Shown: positions 25,090 to 34,248 of the stretch, piece after piece
Layout: every line of letters starts with the position of its first letter
How positions within the stretch are numbered: the first letter of the stretch is position 1
NCBI GenBank assembly: GCA_023458095.1
Contig: JAEXAS010000014.1
Span: 62,001 to 126,000, forward strand
From: Actinomycetes bacterium
GTDB taxonomy: Bacteria; Actinomycetota; Actinomycetes; Propionibacteriales; Propionibacteriaceae
DNA length: 64,000 nt
Direction of reading: 5' to 3'
Translations under genes and position numbers: made by a program
The notes under the pieces: model-generated
What the model saw: only the letters and a program-made list of their open reading frames with translations
Told to the model about the DNA's origin: nothing
Database searches by the model: none

Positions 25090-26964
25090 TCACGAAATGC
25101 GAAGCCGGTCCGAAGTGACAAGGGCGGCGCCAGTGAGTTGAGCGACGAGCGCCACCAGGGCCACGGACCCAAAAGCCACCACAGTGGTTGGCAGGACCGA
25201 CAAGACGGCGGCAGCCGCCGACGTGCCGTTGTCCGCTGCGAAGCGCAGCCCGAGGGTCACAAGCACGGCTGCAACGAGGAGCCCCGCCACAAGTTGCACG
25301 ATGAGCACTTCGGTACCCACTGTCACCAGCAGGCCGGAACGACTCACGCCAACCGCCCGCAACACCGCGAACTCTCGGCGGCGAGCCAGGCTTCCACTCA
25401 CCGCTGCCTGGACGAGGCTAATCACACTCATCAGGTAGATCGTGCCGAACAGGCCAACATTGGATCGGTAGGTGTTGGCCTTTCGAGTGTCACCCAACTG
25501 CCGGATGTAGCCAGCGCGGTCAGTCACGTCGGCTTGGACGCCTGCGGAGTCGATTGCAGCGATCGCGGCTGGCAGGGAGGTCTGATTCGCAAAGATCTGC
25601 ACCGGGAGGCTCGTCGGGTCGGCCACGAACTGATGCATTTCGGCCCAGTCGATGAAGACCCCTTCCAGGAGGGAATCGTCCAGCGTCGCAACCACGTGCA
25701 CGGTTACGGTCTTGCCCGCGCGGTCGAGCATGGCGAGATCATCACCCACTTCCATTCCGCTGACACTGCTGGCGACGTTCACTCCGGCCACGTCTGCCAG
25801 GCTTCCTGCGGTCACCTTCAGCGTCATGAGCTGACCCAGCGGCACCGCATCGGTGACGTAGAGCATCTGGGTCTTGCCCGACACCTCACGCTTCACCGAC
25901 GCGAGGCGGGCCACCGAGTTCGTCGGTGACTGCAACGCCGCTGCTGCCTGATCAGCGGAGGAAACCCCGATTGCTGAGACAACAACCGACGCAGCCACCC
26001 GCAGGTGGAACGCCTCGGCGCGCATTTGTTCGTCGGGCGCGTTCGCCACCAGGAAGCCACCCAATACGCCGACGGCGACGACGGCGGGCGCGGCCAGCCG
26101 GGCGTAGCGGAGGCGGTCTCGGCTAGCGCGCTGGGCTGCGAGCAGTCCCGGACCGGGGGCGAAGAGTCCCACGCACCGGCCAATCAGCCAGGATCCGGCG
26201 GGGATCAAGAGCGGAGAGATTGCCAGCAAAGGCACGACAGCAAGCAGCGGCACGGCCAACACCAGATTCGGGCCGAGAGTCTTGGCCTCGATGAAGGTGA
26301 CGCAGACCAGCCCTGCCAAGACGAGCGTCACGCGCCAGGCAACCTCGCTCCATGGCATTCGCGTGGTCAGTGGATTGATAGCGGAAACGAGATTGCCGCG
26401 CGTCGCGCTCCGCGCCGCTGCTAGCCCAGCCACACCGGCGACAAGCGCCCCACTCAGTGCGACAAGCAGCGCTGGACCCAAGCCAAATCCGAACTCCACC
26501 TCGACACTGCGACCAAAGAACCCGATGACCTGCATGCCAGCAAAAAGCGGCCTAGCCACTGCGACCCCCACGATCGCTGAGGGCAACGCGATCACCGAGC
26601 CCATCACGAAGCACTCAACAAAGACCATGCCGGCCAGCCGCCAGCGGCTGGCCCCCAGCAGTCGCATCAGCGCCAACTCCTGGTGCCGAAAGGACACCAC
26701 CTGTCTGATAGCCGACCACATCAGGAAGCCACTGATCCCAACCGCGAGCCCACTCAACACCGACAGCAGGCCAGTGAGCGCGGCTCGTTGGGCGGCGATC
26801 TCCTCCGCCGCCAAGCCGGGAACCCGCACTGCTCCGGGTTGGGCGATGCCCTCCGCAAGCGTGGCTTGGGCAGAGGCGAGCACGACAGTGGCAGACAACG
26901 TCGCCATGCTCCCTGCATAGAGGCTCCAATGACGACGCAACAAGCGAATCGATAGCCGGATCAC
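25090..26964 (-). CDS. FtsX-type ABC transporter permease
   Basis: A 624-residue membrane protein. The N-terminal helix (RLLRRHWSLYAGSMATLSATVVLA) is followed by an FtsX domain with SFRHQELALMRLLGASRWRLAGM, two central helices, an extracytoplasmic region of about 200 residues (AVPLGQLMTLKVTAGSLADVAG), and a second FtsX domain with LARRREFAVLRAVGVSRSGLLVTVG. This is the arrangement of peptide-type exporters such as the BceB/SalY-like permeases. Its start overlaps the stop of the ATPase gene by 4 bp. Divergence from a NarL-type two-component pair suggests induction by an envelope-active compound. Confidence 0.9.
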   Translation of the reverse strand: MIRLSIRLLRRHWSLYAGSMATLSATVVLASAQATLAEGIAQPGAVRVPGLAAEEIAAQRAALTGLLSVLSGLAVGISGFLMWSAIRQVVSFRHQELALMRLLGASRWRLAGMVFVECFVMGSVIALPSAIVGVAVARPLFAGMQVIGFFGRSVEVEFGFGLGPALLVALSGALVAGVAGLAAARSATRGNLVSAINPLTTRMPWSEVAWRVTLVLAGLVCVTFIEAKTLGPNLVLAVPLLAVVPLLAISPLLIPAGSWLIGRCVGLFAPGPGLLAAQRASRDRLRYARLAAPAVVAVGVLGGFLVANAPDEQMRAEAFHLRVAASVVVSAIGVSSADQAAAALQSPTNSVARLASVKREVSGKTQMLYVTDAVPLGQLMTLKVTAGSLADVAGVNVASSVSGMEVGDDLAMLDRAGKTVTVHVVATLDDSLLEGVFIDWAEMHQFVADPTSLPVQIFANQTSLPAAIAAIDSAGVQADVTDRAGYIRQLGDTRKANTYRSNVGLFGTIYLMSVISLVQAAVSGSLARRREFAVLRAVGVSRSGLLVTVGTEVLIVQLVAGLLVAAVLVTLGLRFAADNGTSAAAAVLSVLPTTVVAFGSVALVALVAQLTGAALVTSDRLRIS

Positions 26965-27686
26965 GGTGTGCCCGACTGGGATTCCAAGTCCACCAGGCGC
27001 GCCGAGATCTGACGCGAGGACAAACCCTGATCGTCGCCAACAATCTGCCCGTCGTAGAGGAAGATGACCCGGGAGGCGTCTGCGGCCACTGTGGGATCGT
27101 GGGTGACGAGCACGACCGTGCTGCCGCGCTGCGGAAGTGATCCCAAGGTGGCCATGACTTCGCGGCGGGCCTCGCTGTCCAGGGCACCGGTTGGTTCGTC
27201 AGCGAAGACGACTTCGCGCGGGGTGGCCAAGGCACGAGCGATAGCCACCCGCTGTCGCTGGCCACCTGACAGTTCCTCGGGGTAACGCTTTTCTAGTCCC
27301 TCCAGACCCACCTGGCCGAGCGCCTCGGCAGCGATCTCATCCGGCATCCCACGGCCGGCGAACAGTGCCGGCAGTTTCACGTTCTCAGCTGCGGTCAGCG
27401 CCTCGATCAGGTTGTAGTCCTGAAAGATGAACCCCCAGGAGGCGCTTCGCAATCGATCAAGCTGTCTTCGATTCAACTGGGAAATATCAGTGCCACGGTG
27501 AAGCACCTGCCCGACTGTGGGTGTGTAAAGCCCTGACATGCAGTTCAGAAGCGTTGACTTTCCCGACCCTGACGGTCCCATGATCGCGGTTATCGTGGCC
27601 GGATCGAGCGAAACGGTGATGCCGCGCAGCACCTCGGGTTGCCTTCCGAATCGGTGATGCAAATCGTGGACACTCAGCGTGCACAC
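26961..27686 (-). CDS. ABC transporter ATP-binding protein (LolD/MacB/BceA type)
   Basis: A 241-residue ATPase: Walker A GPSGSGKST, Q-loop in FQDYNLIEALTAAENV, signature LSGGQRQR, Walker B VVFADEPTGALD, and VTHDPTVAADASR. GTG start at 27686 with AGGAAGGAAG upstream. It forms the energy module for the overlapping FtsX permease. The pair lies divergently from the histidine kinase and NarL-type regulator, which are probable regulators of it. Confidence 0.93.
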   Translation of the reverse strand: MCTLSVHDLHHRFGRQPEVLRGITVSLDPATITAIMGPSGSGKSTLLNCMSGLYTPTVGQVLHRGTDISQLNRRQLDRLRSASWGFIFQDYNLIEALTAAENVKLPALFAGRGMPDEIAAEALGQVGLEGLEKRYPEELSGGQRQRVAIARALATPREVVFADEPTGALDSEARREVMATLGSLPQRGSTVVLVTHDPTVAADASRVIFLYDGQIVGDDQGLSSRQISARLVDLESQSGTP

Positions 27687-27872
27687 CAGGTTCTTCCTTC
27701 CTGTATCAGTTCGGTTCCGGCCCGGTTCACACCGTCGGGCCGCCCCCTTTCATTGAAGGACGATGCGTCCGGGCACGCGAGAGAGGCCTGCGGCGTCTTC
27801 GCAGTAGAGCTGGCCATACCTTTGCCGTCGGAGGCGGACGCCAAAGCCGGGCGGCGCCCTAGGCTGGGGAGG

Positions 27873-29168
27873 GTGGCCTCCCCGAACGTGATCAGCGCGC
27901 TGACCACCGCGCCCGCACGCTTCCTGGTCGGCCGGTGGCCGTGGCTGGCTTTGATCTACCTGGTCTTCAGCGGCGTCGTCGGCCTGGTTCTGCTGGTGTT
28001 GCTGCCGTACACCCTGGTGCTCCTGCCCCTGTGGGGCATTCTCATCGGAATGCTGGAACGCCGGCGAACCTCACTACTCGGCTTCTCTCGGCAGCGGAGC
28101 GGGCATGTGCGGGTGGACGCCCTCGAGCGTCACCATTGGCTCAGCATCCGGATCACCGAGCGGGCGACCTGGCGGGAGGTTCTGGCACTCGTGCTCGACC
28201 TCGGCATGGGGATCGGGGCGGTATTCCTCGTGTTCTTCGAGTTCGTCGGGATCGCGGTGCTGGTCGGGGCCGCAGTGACAGGACTCGAAGGCCCGCGCGA
28301 GATGCAGTTCATCGGCCCCTTCCGCGCGGTCATGACCCCTCAGAACTGGTGGGTCACGATTCCCATCGGCATGGTGTGGCTTTGCATACTCGGCTACCTG
28401 AATGCGATGTACGCCGGGGCCCAAGCAGCTGCATTGCGGCGCCTGTGTGGACCGCGACAACAGGAACTCGCCCAAAAGGTCCGCGCGCTGATCCGCTCGC
28501 GCCGCAGCCTCGCCGAAGCCGCCGAGGCCGAACGCCGGCGAATCGAAAGGAACCTCCACGACGGTGTCCAACAAGAACTCATCGTGCTGGGTACCCAACT
28601 CGGCATGGTCGGTTTCGAACTCGAAGAACTTGATGCCCGCGGTGTCGACGTTTCCCGTGCGCTCCGCAGCGCCAGCGCGGCACGCGCCCAAAGCGAACGA
28701 GCTATGGCGACGCTGCGAGACTCGGTGCGCGCGATTCACCCGGCTGTGCTCACCGATCACGGCCTCAATGCCGCCCTCGAAGAAATGGCCGACCGCCACC
28801 CAACGCCGGTGACATTGCACTTGGCCCCGAGCGAGTCCTTGCCACCGGTGATCGAGACCGCGGCCTACTATCTGGTGAGCGAGGCTCTCACCAACATCAC
28901 CAGGCATACCGACTCCACCGCTATCGACATCGACACGAACCTCGGCAAGAAGACGTTCACCATTACTGTCACCGACGACGGCTGCGGCGGGGCGGAGCCC
29001 AGAACCGGGCACGGACTCGCCGGCTTGCACGAACGGGCCGAGGCGCTGAACGGGCAGTTCCACATCGATAGCCCAGCCGGCGGACCGACGGTCCTGCGCA
29101 TGGAGATCCCTCTCGCCGCCGAGGACCTTCACGAGGAAGGCACCGCCCATGCGGGTTCTGATCGCTGA
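27873..29168 (+). CDS. NarL-type sensor histidine kinase (HisKA_3)
   Basis: About 431 residues if the GTG at 27873 is the start; the exact start is uncertain because the preceding in-frame sequence does not look protein-like. Four or so helices follow (LALIYLVFSGVVGLVLLVLLPY, GAVFLVFFEFVGIAVLVGAAVTG). The HisKA_3 box is AEAERRRIERNLHDGVQQELIV with the phospho-accepting His, and the ATPase domain has ALTNITRHTDST, DDGCGGAEP and GHGLAGLHERAEAL. No extracytoplasmic sensor domain of note is present, as in intramembrane-sensing kinases. It overlaps and precedes its regulator, and is divergent from an FtsX ABC exporter. Confidence 0.88.
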   Translation: MASPNVISALTTAPARFLVGRWPWLALIYLVFSGVVGLVLLVLLPYTLVLLPLWGILIGMLERRRTSLLGFSRQRSGHVRVDALERHHWLSIRITERATWREVLALVLDLGMGIGAVFLVFFEFVGIAVLVGAAVTGLEGPREMQFIGPFRAVMTPQNWWVTIPIGMVWLCILGYLNAMYAGAQAAALRRLCGPRQQELAQKVRALIRSRRSLAEAAEAERRRIERNLHDGVQQELIVLGTQLGMVGFELEELDARGVDVSRALRSASAARAQSERAMATLRDSVRAIHPAVLTDHGLNAALEEMADRHPTPVTLHLAPSESLPPVIETAAYYLVSEALTNITRHTDSTAIDIDTNLGKKTFTITVTDDGCGGAEPRTGHGLAGLHERAEALNGQFHIDSPAGGPTVLRMEIPLAAEDLHEEGTAHAGSDR

Positions 29169-29811
29169 GGATTCGGCGCTCCTTCGGGAGGCTCTGGCAG
29201 CGTTGCTTGAGCGCGTCGGGCACACCGTGGTCGCCAAGGCTGCGACAGCACCGGAGTTGGTGGCCACCTTCACCAGACTGAACGACCTTCAGCAACCTCC
29301 CGACCTCATTATCACCGACGTTCGAATGCCCCCAAACAACAAGAGTGACGGGCTGCTTGCGGTGCTATCGATCCGCGGCCGACATCCCTACCAGCCGGTG
29401 ATGGTGCTGTCTCAGTACCTCGCCGACACGAACGCCCGCAAGCTCCTCACCCTGCCCCAGGGCGCAGTCGGATATCTCCTGAAGGACCGGATCAACCGCG
29501 TGCGGGACTTCGTCCAAGCGCTGGAAGAAGTGGCCGCAGGTGGTACGACGATCGACCCCGAAGTCGTACAGCATCTTCTCCGCACAGCCGGGCGTGGTCC
29601 GTTGGATCACCTCACGCCCCGCGAACGGGAGGTCCTCGAACTCATGGCCGAGGGCCACTCGAACTCGACCATCGCAGCAAAGCTCGTACTCAGCGATCCC
29701 GCCGTCAGCAAACACGTTGGCAACATCTTCCACAAGCTGGGGCTCGGCGTCGTGGAGGAAAACCGCCGTGTGAAAGCCGTCCTCACCTACCTCCAAGCCT
29801 CACGGAGCTGA
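29149..29811 (+). CDS. NarL/LuxR-family response regulator
   Basis: A 220-residue regulator. The receiver domain contains IAEDSALLREALAALL, LIITDVRMPPNN (Asp acceptor), VLSQYLA and LLKDRINRV. The LuxR-type helix-turn-helix is HLTPREREVLELMAEGHSNSTIAAKLVLSDPAVSKHVGNIFHKLGL. It overlaps its kinase by 20 bp. The likely target is the divergent ABC exporter operon; no binding site was identified. Confidence 0.93.
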   Translation: MRVLIAEDSALLREALAALLERVGHTVVAKAATAPELVATFTRLNDLQQPPDLIITDVRMPPNNKSDGLLAVLSIRGRHPYQPVMVLSQYLADTNARKLLTLPQGAVGYLLKDRINRVRDFVQALEEVAAGGTTIDPEVVQHLLRTAGRGPLDHLTPREREVLELMAEGHSNSTIAAKLVLSDPAVSKHVGNIFHKLGLGVVEENRRVKAVLTYLQASRS

Positions 29812-30097
29812 GCGTCCACGACCTCAGGCCCACGGGCGCTGTCCTGGCCACCCAAACCGGCCTCGGCGTCCTGCCCCCGGCCAACGCTGGTCGTGCTGCG
29901 CGCACCTGAGCTTCGGCGGGCTCACCGCGCAGTTATCCCTTCGCGACCTGAGATACCCCAACTAGACCCTTCGTCCGGGTGGATGCGGAGATTCCGCCTG
30001 GCCCAAATCAGCGCACGCCCGTTCACGGAGAGCCGCATGGATATGATTCACGCCATGATTTGGGGGCAGCGGCCGTGAATCCTGGTGAAGGGCGAGT

Positions 30098-32632
30098 ATG
30101 AGCGAGGAGCCTTCGATCACGTTCGCGGCGGTGCCTTGGGCACTGACCCTCCTGGGAGTCCCCCTGGCGCCTGTAGCCCCAGGTGCTCTGTCGACAGTGA
30201 CTGCAGTGGTGAATGCGCTGCCGAAGGGTCGAAAGCAGTTGGGCAAGTTCGTCCGGAAGGCCGCCGCTGATTTCGACCAGCAATGCGCCCGCGAGGGACG
30301 GGCGTTGAGCGCCACAAACCAGGTAGCTGTTCAAGAACGCTTGGTGACGTTGCTTGAGGCAGGCAACCGGCAGGATCTGTTGGGTCGAGCCCTGCTAGGA
30401 GAACCGGAGTTTCGGGCGGCACTCGAGGTTGATGGGGCGCTGAGGGTCCTGAACGACGATGAGCGCGAGCTGTTGACGGCTCTGGTGCGTCACACGCACG
30501 GTTTGGTGTTGAGGTTCGCGCGGTCAGCTGGGGTGATCGGTGTCGCGAGTACCCAGGCCCTACGGGTGATTTCTGCGGGCCTGGCGTCGCGTCCCACCAC
30601 CGATCAGGTACGACGGATGATCCAGCGGACCGTCGCCAACGAGTTGCAGGCCCGGCAACTGTTTACGGGTGCGAGGCCCCAGCTCGCGCCTGGTTTCGTT
30701 GCTCGCGATGAGCTGGCGGCGCTGCACGAGGTGCTCCGGCAGGACGGCATCGCCACCGTGAGCGCGCTGCACGGAATGCGGGGTGTCGGGAAGTCCCAAC
30801 TTGCGTCAGCATTTGCCCAGGATTGTGAGAACGAGGGTTGGCGATTCGTCGGCTGGGTGACCGCCTCGACCAGAGAGCAGGCCGTGGCCGAGCTTGCCGA
30901 CATGGCACGAGTGAGCGGAGTGTCCACCCTGGACGATCCGAAACTCTTGGCTCGCCAACTCGTGACCTGGCTGAGCAACGCTGGACCACAAGATCGGTTG
31001 TTGGTGTTCGACAACGTCACGAACCCTGACCATCTGAAGGACCTGATTCCGCATGGGCCGGGGATGCGCGTCCTGATCACCACCACGCGACAAACGGGCT
31101 CGCTGGGGAAAGTCGTGCCCGTGGGGGTGTTCAGCGAGGACCAAGCCATCGGCTATCTGAAGAAGGCAACGGGGCGCGCGGACCCCGACGGCGCCCGGCT
31201 TGTGTCAAAGGACCTGGGGTATCTTCCGGTCGCACTCGCCCAGGCGGCCGTGGCAATGAACCTCTGGGGGTATGACTACGCCCGCTACCGTGAACTCCTC
31301 ACTCAGCGCGCTCTCGACGAAGCCGCGAAACGTGAGGAAGGCGACTCCTACCCGGACAAGGTCGGGACTGCACTCCGAGTTGCCTATTCGGGCGTGTTGG
31401 ACCACCTCGTCGGGCAGGATCCTGCGGTCGGCGTCACCGCACAAAAGGTCCTCTCCGCGCTGTCGCTCATGGCCGAGTCGGGCGTGCCCAAGAACTGGCT
31501 GTCTGTGATCGGCGGTGACGAACAGGTCGCGTGGGAAGCGGTTAGGGAGTTGCTTTCCCACTCCGTGATTACGGAGTCCATAGATGGGAAAACGGTCGCG
31601 CTGCACCGTCTGCAGGGCCAAGTCATTCGAGAAGACCACGACGCGGACGTGGCCCAGGGAAAGCCTGTGGCCGTTGTCGTTGAGATCATGTCAAAGGCCG
31701 GGCTCGATCAGTCTGGTGCCTACATGGAGCAGTGGTCACGCGCCGCACTCCTTGCGGCTCAGTTGCTGGCCATTCGCGACCAGACGCATTCCCGGGTGCT
31801 GTTGGACGATCCATCTGCTCTCCACGTTGTCCTCGAGTTGATCTACTGGGCAAACGAACTCGACGACCCCTACACCGCAATCCTGATGGTTCCCTACGTC
31901 TCGGACTTCGAAGGAGTCCTCGGCGCCGACCACCCCGACACCTTCAACTCCCGCAACGCCCTCGCCTACGCCTGCCAGTCCGCAGGCAGCCTCAGCCAAG
32001 CCATCAAACTCCACGAGCAAAACCTCACCGACCGGGAACGATTCCTCGGCGCCGACCACCCCGACACCCTCGGCTCCCGCCACAACCTCGCCTTTGCCTG
32101 CCGGTCCGCAGGCAACCTCAGCCAAGCCATCAAACTCCACGAGCAAAACCTCGCCGACCGGGAACGATTCCTCGGCGCCGACCACCCCGACACCCTCGGC
32201 TCCCGCAATAGCCTCGCCTGCGCCTACGAGTCCGCAGGCAACTTCAGCCAAGCCATCAACCTCTACGAGCAAGCACTCACCGACACCGAACGAATCTTCG
32301 GCCCCGACCACCCCTTCACCCTCAACTCCCGCAACAGGCTCGCCTACGCCTACCAGTCCGCAGGCAACTTCAGCCAAGCCATCAACTTCTACGAGCAAGC
32401 ACTCACCGACACCGAACGAATCTTCGGCGCCGACCACCCCTTCACCCTCAACTCCCGCAACGACCTCGCCACCGCGTACTTGGCCAAGGGGCGGCGCGCA
32501 GAGGCACTGCAGATACTCGAAGCAGCACTCGAGTCCGCCGAGCGATTGTTCGACCCCACTCATGAGGTCACTCGCAAACTCGCCAACAGCAGAGACAAGG
32601 CCCGTCGCGCCATCGCCGACGCCGGTGAATGA
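30098..32632 (+). CDS. STAND/NB-ARC NTPase with TPR repeats
   Basis: An 844-residue protein of the signal-transduction ATPase class. Residues 1-150 are an uncharacterised N-terminal domain with a hydrophobic stretch (FAAVPWALTLLGVPLAPVAPGAL) that may insert in or touch the membrane. The NTPase has Walker A GMRGVGKSQ, Walker B RLLVFDNV and a downstream winged-helix region. The last 250 residues are TPRs of 42 residues with GADHPDTLxSRNxLAxAYxSAG as consensus. Such proteins act in regulation or, as in Avs-like systems, phage sensing; neither is shown here. It lies outside the integrated element but directly against its left border. GAAGGGCGAG precedes the ATG. Confidence 0.85.
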   Translation: MSEEPSITFAAVPWALTLLGVPLAPVAPGALSTVTAVVNALPKGRKQLGKFVRKAAADFDQQCAREGRALSATNQVAVQERLVTLLEAGNRQDLLGRALLGEPEFRAALEVDGALRVLNDDERELLTALVRHTHGLVLRFARSAGVIGVASTQALRVISAGLASRPTTDQVRRMIQRTVANELQARQLFTGARPQLAPGFVARDELAALHEVLRQDGIATVSALHGMRGVGKSQLASAFAQDCENEGWRFVGWVTASTREQAVAELADMARVSGVSTLDDPKLLARQLVTWLSNAGPQDRLLVFDNVTNPDHLKDLIPHGPGMRVLITTTRQTGSLGKVVPVGVFSEDQAIGYLKKATGRADPDGARLVSKDLGYLPVALAQAAVAMNLWGYDYARYRELLTQRALDEAAKREEGDSYPDKVGTALRVAYSGVLDHLVGQDPAVGVTAQKVLSALSLMAESGVPKNWLSVIGGDEQVAWEAVRELLSHSVITESIDGKTVALHRLQGQVIREDHDADVAQGKPVAVVVEIMSKAGLDQSGAYMEQWSRAALLAAQLLAIRDQTHSRVLLDDPSALHVVLELIYWANELDDPYTAILMVPYVSDFEGVLGADHPDTFNSRNALAYACQSAGSLSQAIKLHEQNLTDRERFLGADHPDTLGSRHNLAFACRSAGNLSQAIKLHEQNLADRERFLGADHPDTLGSRNSLACAYESAGNFSQAINLYEQALTDTERIFGPDHPFTLNSRNRLAYAYQSAGNFSQAINFYEQALTDTERIFGADHPFTLNSRNDLATAYLAKGRRAEALQILEAALESAERLFDPTHEVTRKLANSRDKARRAIADAGE
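31921..32520 (+). repeat. Five near-identical 126-bp TPR repeats
   Basis: Units begin at 31921, 32047, 32173, 32299 and 32425, exactly 126 bp (42 codons) apart, and adjacent units match closely at the DNA level, including synonymous positions. Identity of that kind points to recent unequal exchange or gene conversion; copy number may vary between strains. Confidence 0.85.
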
Positions 32633-32714
32633 CACTCGCCGCCTGAGAGCCCGCCATCAGGGGCCTGAATGTTGGTGGCCGCGCTCAGTTCGACCACGCG
32701 TGCCGTATGCGCAG

Positions 32715-32742
32715 CGAAGCCCGCTCCGAGGAGCGGGCTTCG
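32715..32742 (-). terminator. 12-bp hairpin beside attL, ancestral tRNA-Ile terminator
   Basis: CGAAGCCCGCTC (32715-32726) and its exact complement (32731-32742) surround a 4-nt loop, ending 4 bp outside the 23-bp repeat. Before insertion of the element this hairpin would have lain just 3' of the leftward-transcribed tRNA-Ile, so it is probably that gene's original terminator. Confidence 0.7.
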
Positions 32743-32746
32743 TAGG

Positions 32747-32769
32747 TGGTGGGCCTAACTGGACTTGAA
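32747..32769. repeat. attL, 23-bp direct repeat
   Basis: Identical to 46182-46204 over 23 bp and different immediately outside on both sides. It is a copy of the tRNA-Ile 3' end without the rest of the tRNA. Confidence 0.92.
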
Positions 32770-32867
32770 AGAGTTAGTTGGTGAGACTAGCATGGCTTGT
32801 GAAACCGCTGTCAGGCCTTCTCATCAAGCGATTGAACCGCCAGGGTGCGACGAGGTTCGCCAAAGAA

Positions 32868-32908
32868 GTACCACGATATGCCATGCTGGGTACCACGCAC
32901 GTACCATG
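32868..32908. promoter_or_regulatory. Candidate integrase arm sites, left end
   Basis: GTACCACG at 32868 and the 19-bp GTACCACGCACGTACCATG at 32890-32908, which contains two copies 11 bp apart. A 19-bp match with one mismatch lies at the other end (46105-46123). They also lie just upstream of the integrase start, so the integrase may repress itself. Confidence 0.6.
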
Positions 32909-32922
32909 AGAGGAGTACCCGA

Positions 32923-34134
32923 ATGCCCGCCAAGAAGACCGGTCAGACCCGCCGGAAGTTCGGCATCATCGAGCAGCTCCCGAGTGGGGAATGGCGGGCC
33001 CGGTACACAGTGAAGGGCACCCGCTTCCCCGCACCCGGCACGTTCGCCTCCGAGGACGATGCCGACATCTGGCTGAATCGCCAGCGCGATGCCCTGCGGT
33101 TCGGCACCTGGGTCGATCCAAGGCTGGCGTCTGTCCAACAGGCTGTCGAGGCTGAGCGCCTCGGTGCCCGCGCCCGCACCCTCGGTGAGTACGCCAAGGC
33201 GTGGATCGGCACCCGCACCAACAGCAAGGGCGAGCCGTTGCGTGTTCGGACTCGGACCGAGTATGAACGCATGCTCCGGGCCGATGAACCCGGGCGAAGG
33301 GGCGGGCCGCTGGCGCCTCTGGTCGCCCTCCCCTTGGGCACGATCACCGCCAAGACCGTGCGGACCTGGCGGGCCGAGACGATGAAGACGGGCAAGAAGA
33401 CCCAGACCGCCAAGGCGTACAGCCTGCTCAACTCGATCATGAAGACGGCAGCCGCAGACCACATCATCGACGAGAACCCCTGCCGCGTGAAAGGTGGCTC
33501 AAAGACGTCCACCGGCATCGAGGTGCTGCCGCCGACTGACGCCGAACTGATTACCATCCTCGACACCATCAAGCCGCACTACCGTGCGCTGGTCGCTCTC
33601 GGTGCCACCGGCTTGCGGTACGGCGAGGCCGTCGCTCTGCTGGCCCTCGACATCAAGGTCGAGCACGACGAGACGGGCGCCGTCGTCAGTGTCAGGGTGA
33701 ACGTCGACAAGCAGATCGTGTTCCCGCCGAAGAGCGAGGGTGGCTCGCAGAAGGGCGAGGTCAAGGCGCTCAGCTCGAAGCGACAAGTCCTGGTCTTCGG
33801 CGACGACGCGGTGTTCATCGCCGATCACGTCGCAGCCAAGATCGGAAACGCGCCGCTGTACACCGCCGTCCAGGACCCCACTGCGTGGCTGCACCCGACC
33901 ACGTTCCATCGGCACTGGCGGAAGGCTCGCGAGGCCGCTGGACGAGAGGATCTGCGCTTCCACTCACTGCGTCACTACGCGGGCACCCGGTACGCCCAGT
34001 CCGGGGCGACCGTGAAGGAGACGATGGAAAGGCTGGGCCACTCGACGACTGCTGCAGCGATGCGCTACCAGCATGCCGGCAACCGAGACGAGGAACTGGC
34101 CGCGAGGGCGGCTCGCCGCAAGACGTCTGCCTAG
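32923..34134 (+). CDS. int: Tyrosine recombinase (integrase)
   Basis: A 403-residue phage/ICE-type integrase. The N-terminus has the AP2-like arm-binding segment (KFGIIEQLPSGEWRARYTVKGTRFPAPGTFASEDDADIWL), then the SAM-like core-binding domain, then the catalytic domain. Visible catalytic residues are Arg in ATGLRYGEAVALL, HSLRHYAGT (His-x-x-Arg), the His of LGHSTT and Tyr in AAMRYQHAG. The ATG at 32923 is chosen because AGGAG lies 8 nt upstream; an earlier in-frame start would overlap the arm sites. It would catalyse integration at, and with the right-end excisionase excision from, the tRNA-Ile 3' end. Confidence 0.95.
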   Translation: MPAKKTGQTRRKFGIIEQLPSGEWRARYTVKGTRFPAPGTFASEDDADIWLNRQRDALRFGTWVDPRLASVQQAVEAERLGARARTLGEYAKAWIGTRTNSKGEPLRVRTRTEYERMLRADEPGRRGGPLAPLVALPLGTITAKTVRTWRAETMKTGKKTQTAKAYSLLNSIMKTAAADHIIDENPCRVKGGSKTSTGIEVLPPTDAELITILDTIKPHYRALVALGATGLRYGEAVALLALDIKVEHDETGAVVSVRVNVDKQIVFPPKSEGGSQKGEVKALSSKRQVLVFGDDAVFIADHVAAKIGNAPLYTAVQDPTAWLHPTTFHRHWRKAREAAGREDLRFHSLRHYAGTRYAQSGATVKETMERLGHSTTAAAMRYQHAGNRDEELAARAARRKTSA

Positions 34135-34248
34135 ACCCCTTGGACGGGCGCTCACCGTGGCTCGTCACTCCTCCCCGGTAGTTGGTCTTCCATCCAAACG
34201 TCAGTGCTGGCTGGCAGGATGGGAACACGGTCGACCAAAGGAGGTGGA

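Noticed and set aside
31916..32520. CRISPR-like 126-bp periodicity
   Set aside because: The period equals 42 codons and encodes TPR units in a continuous frame.
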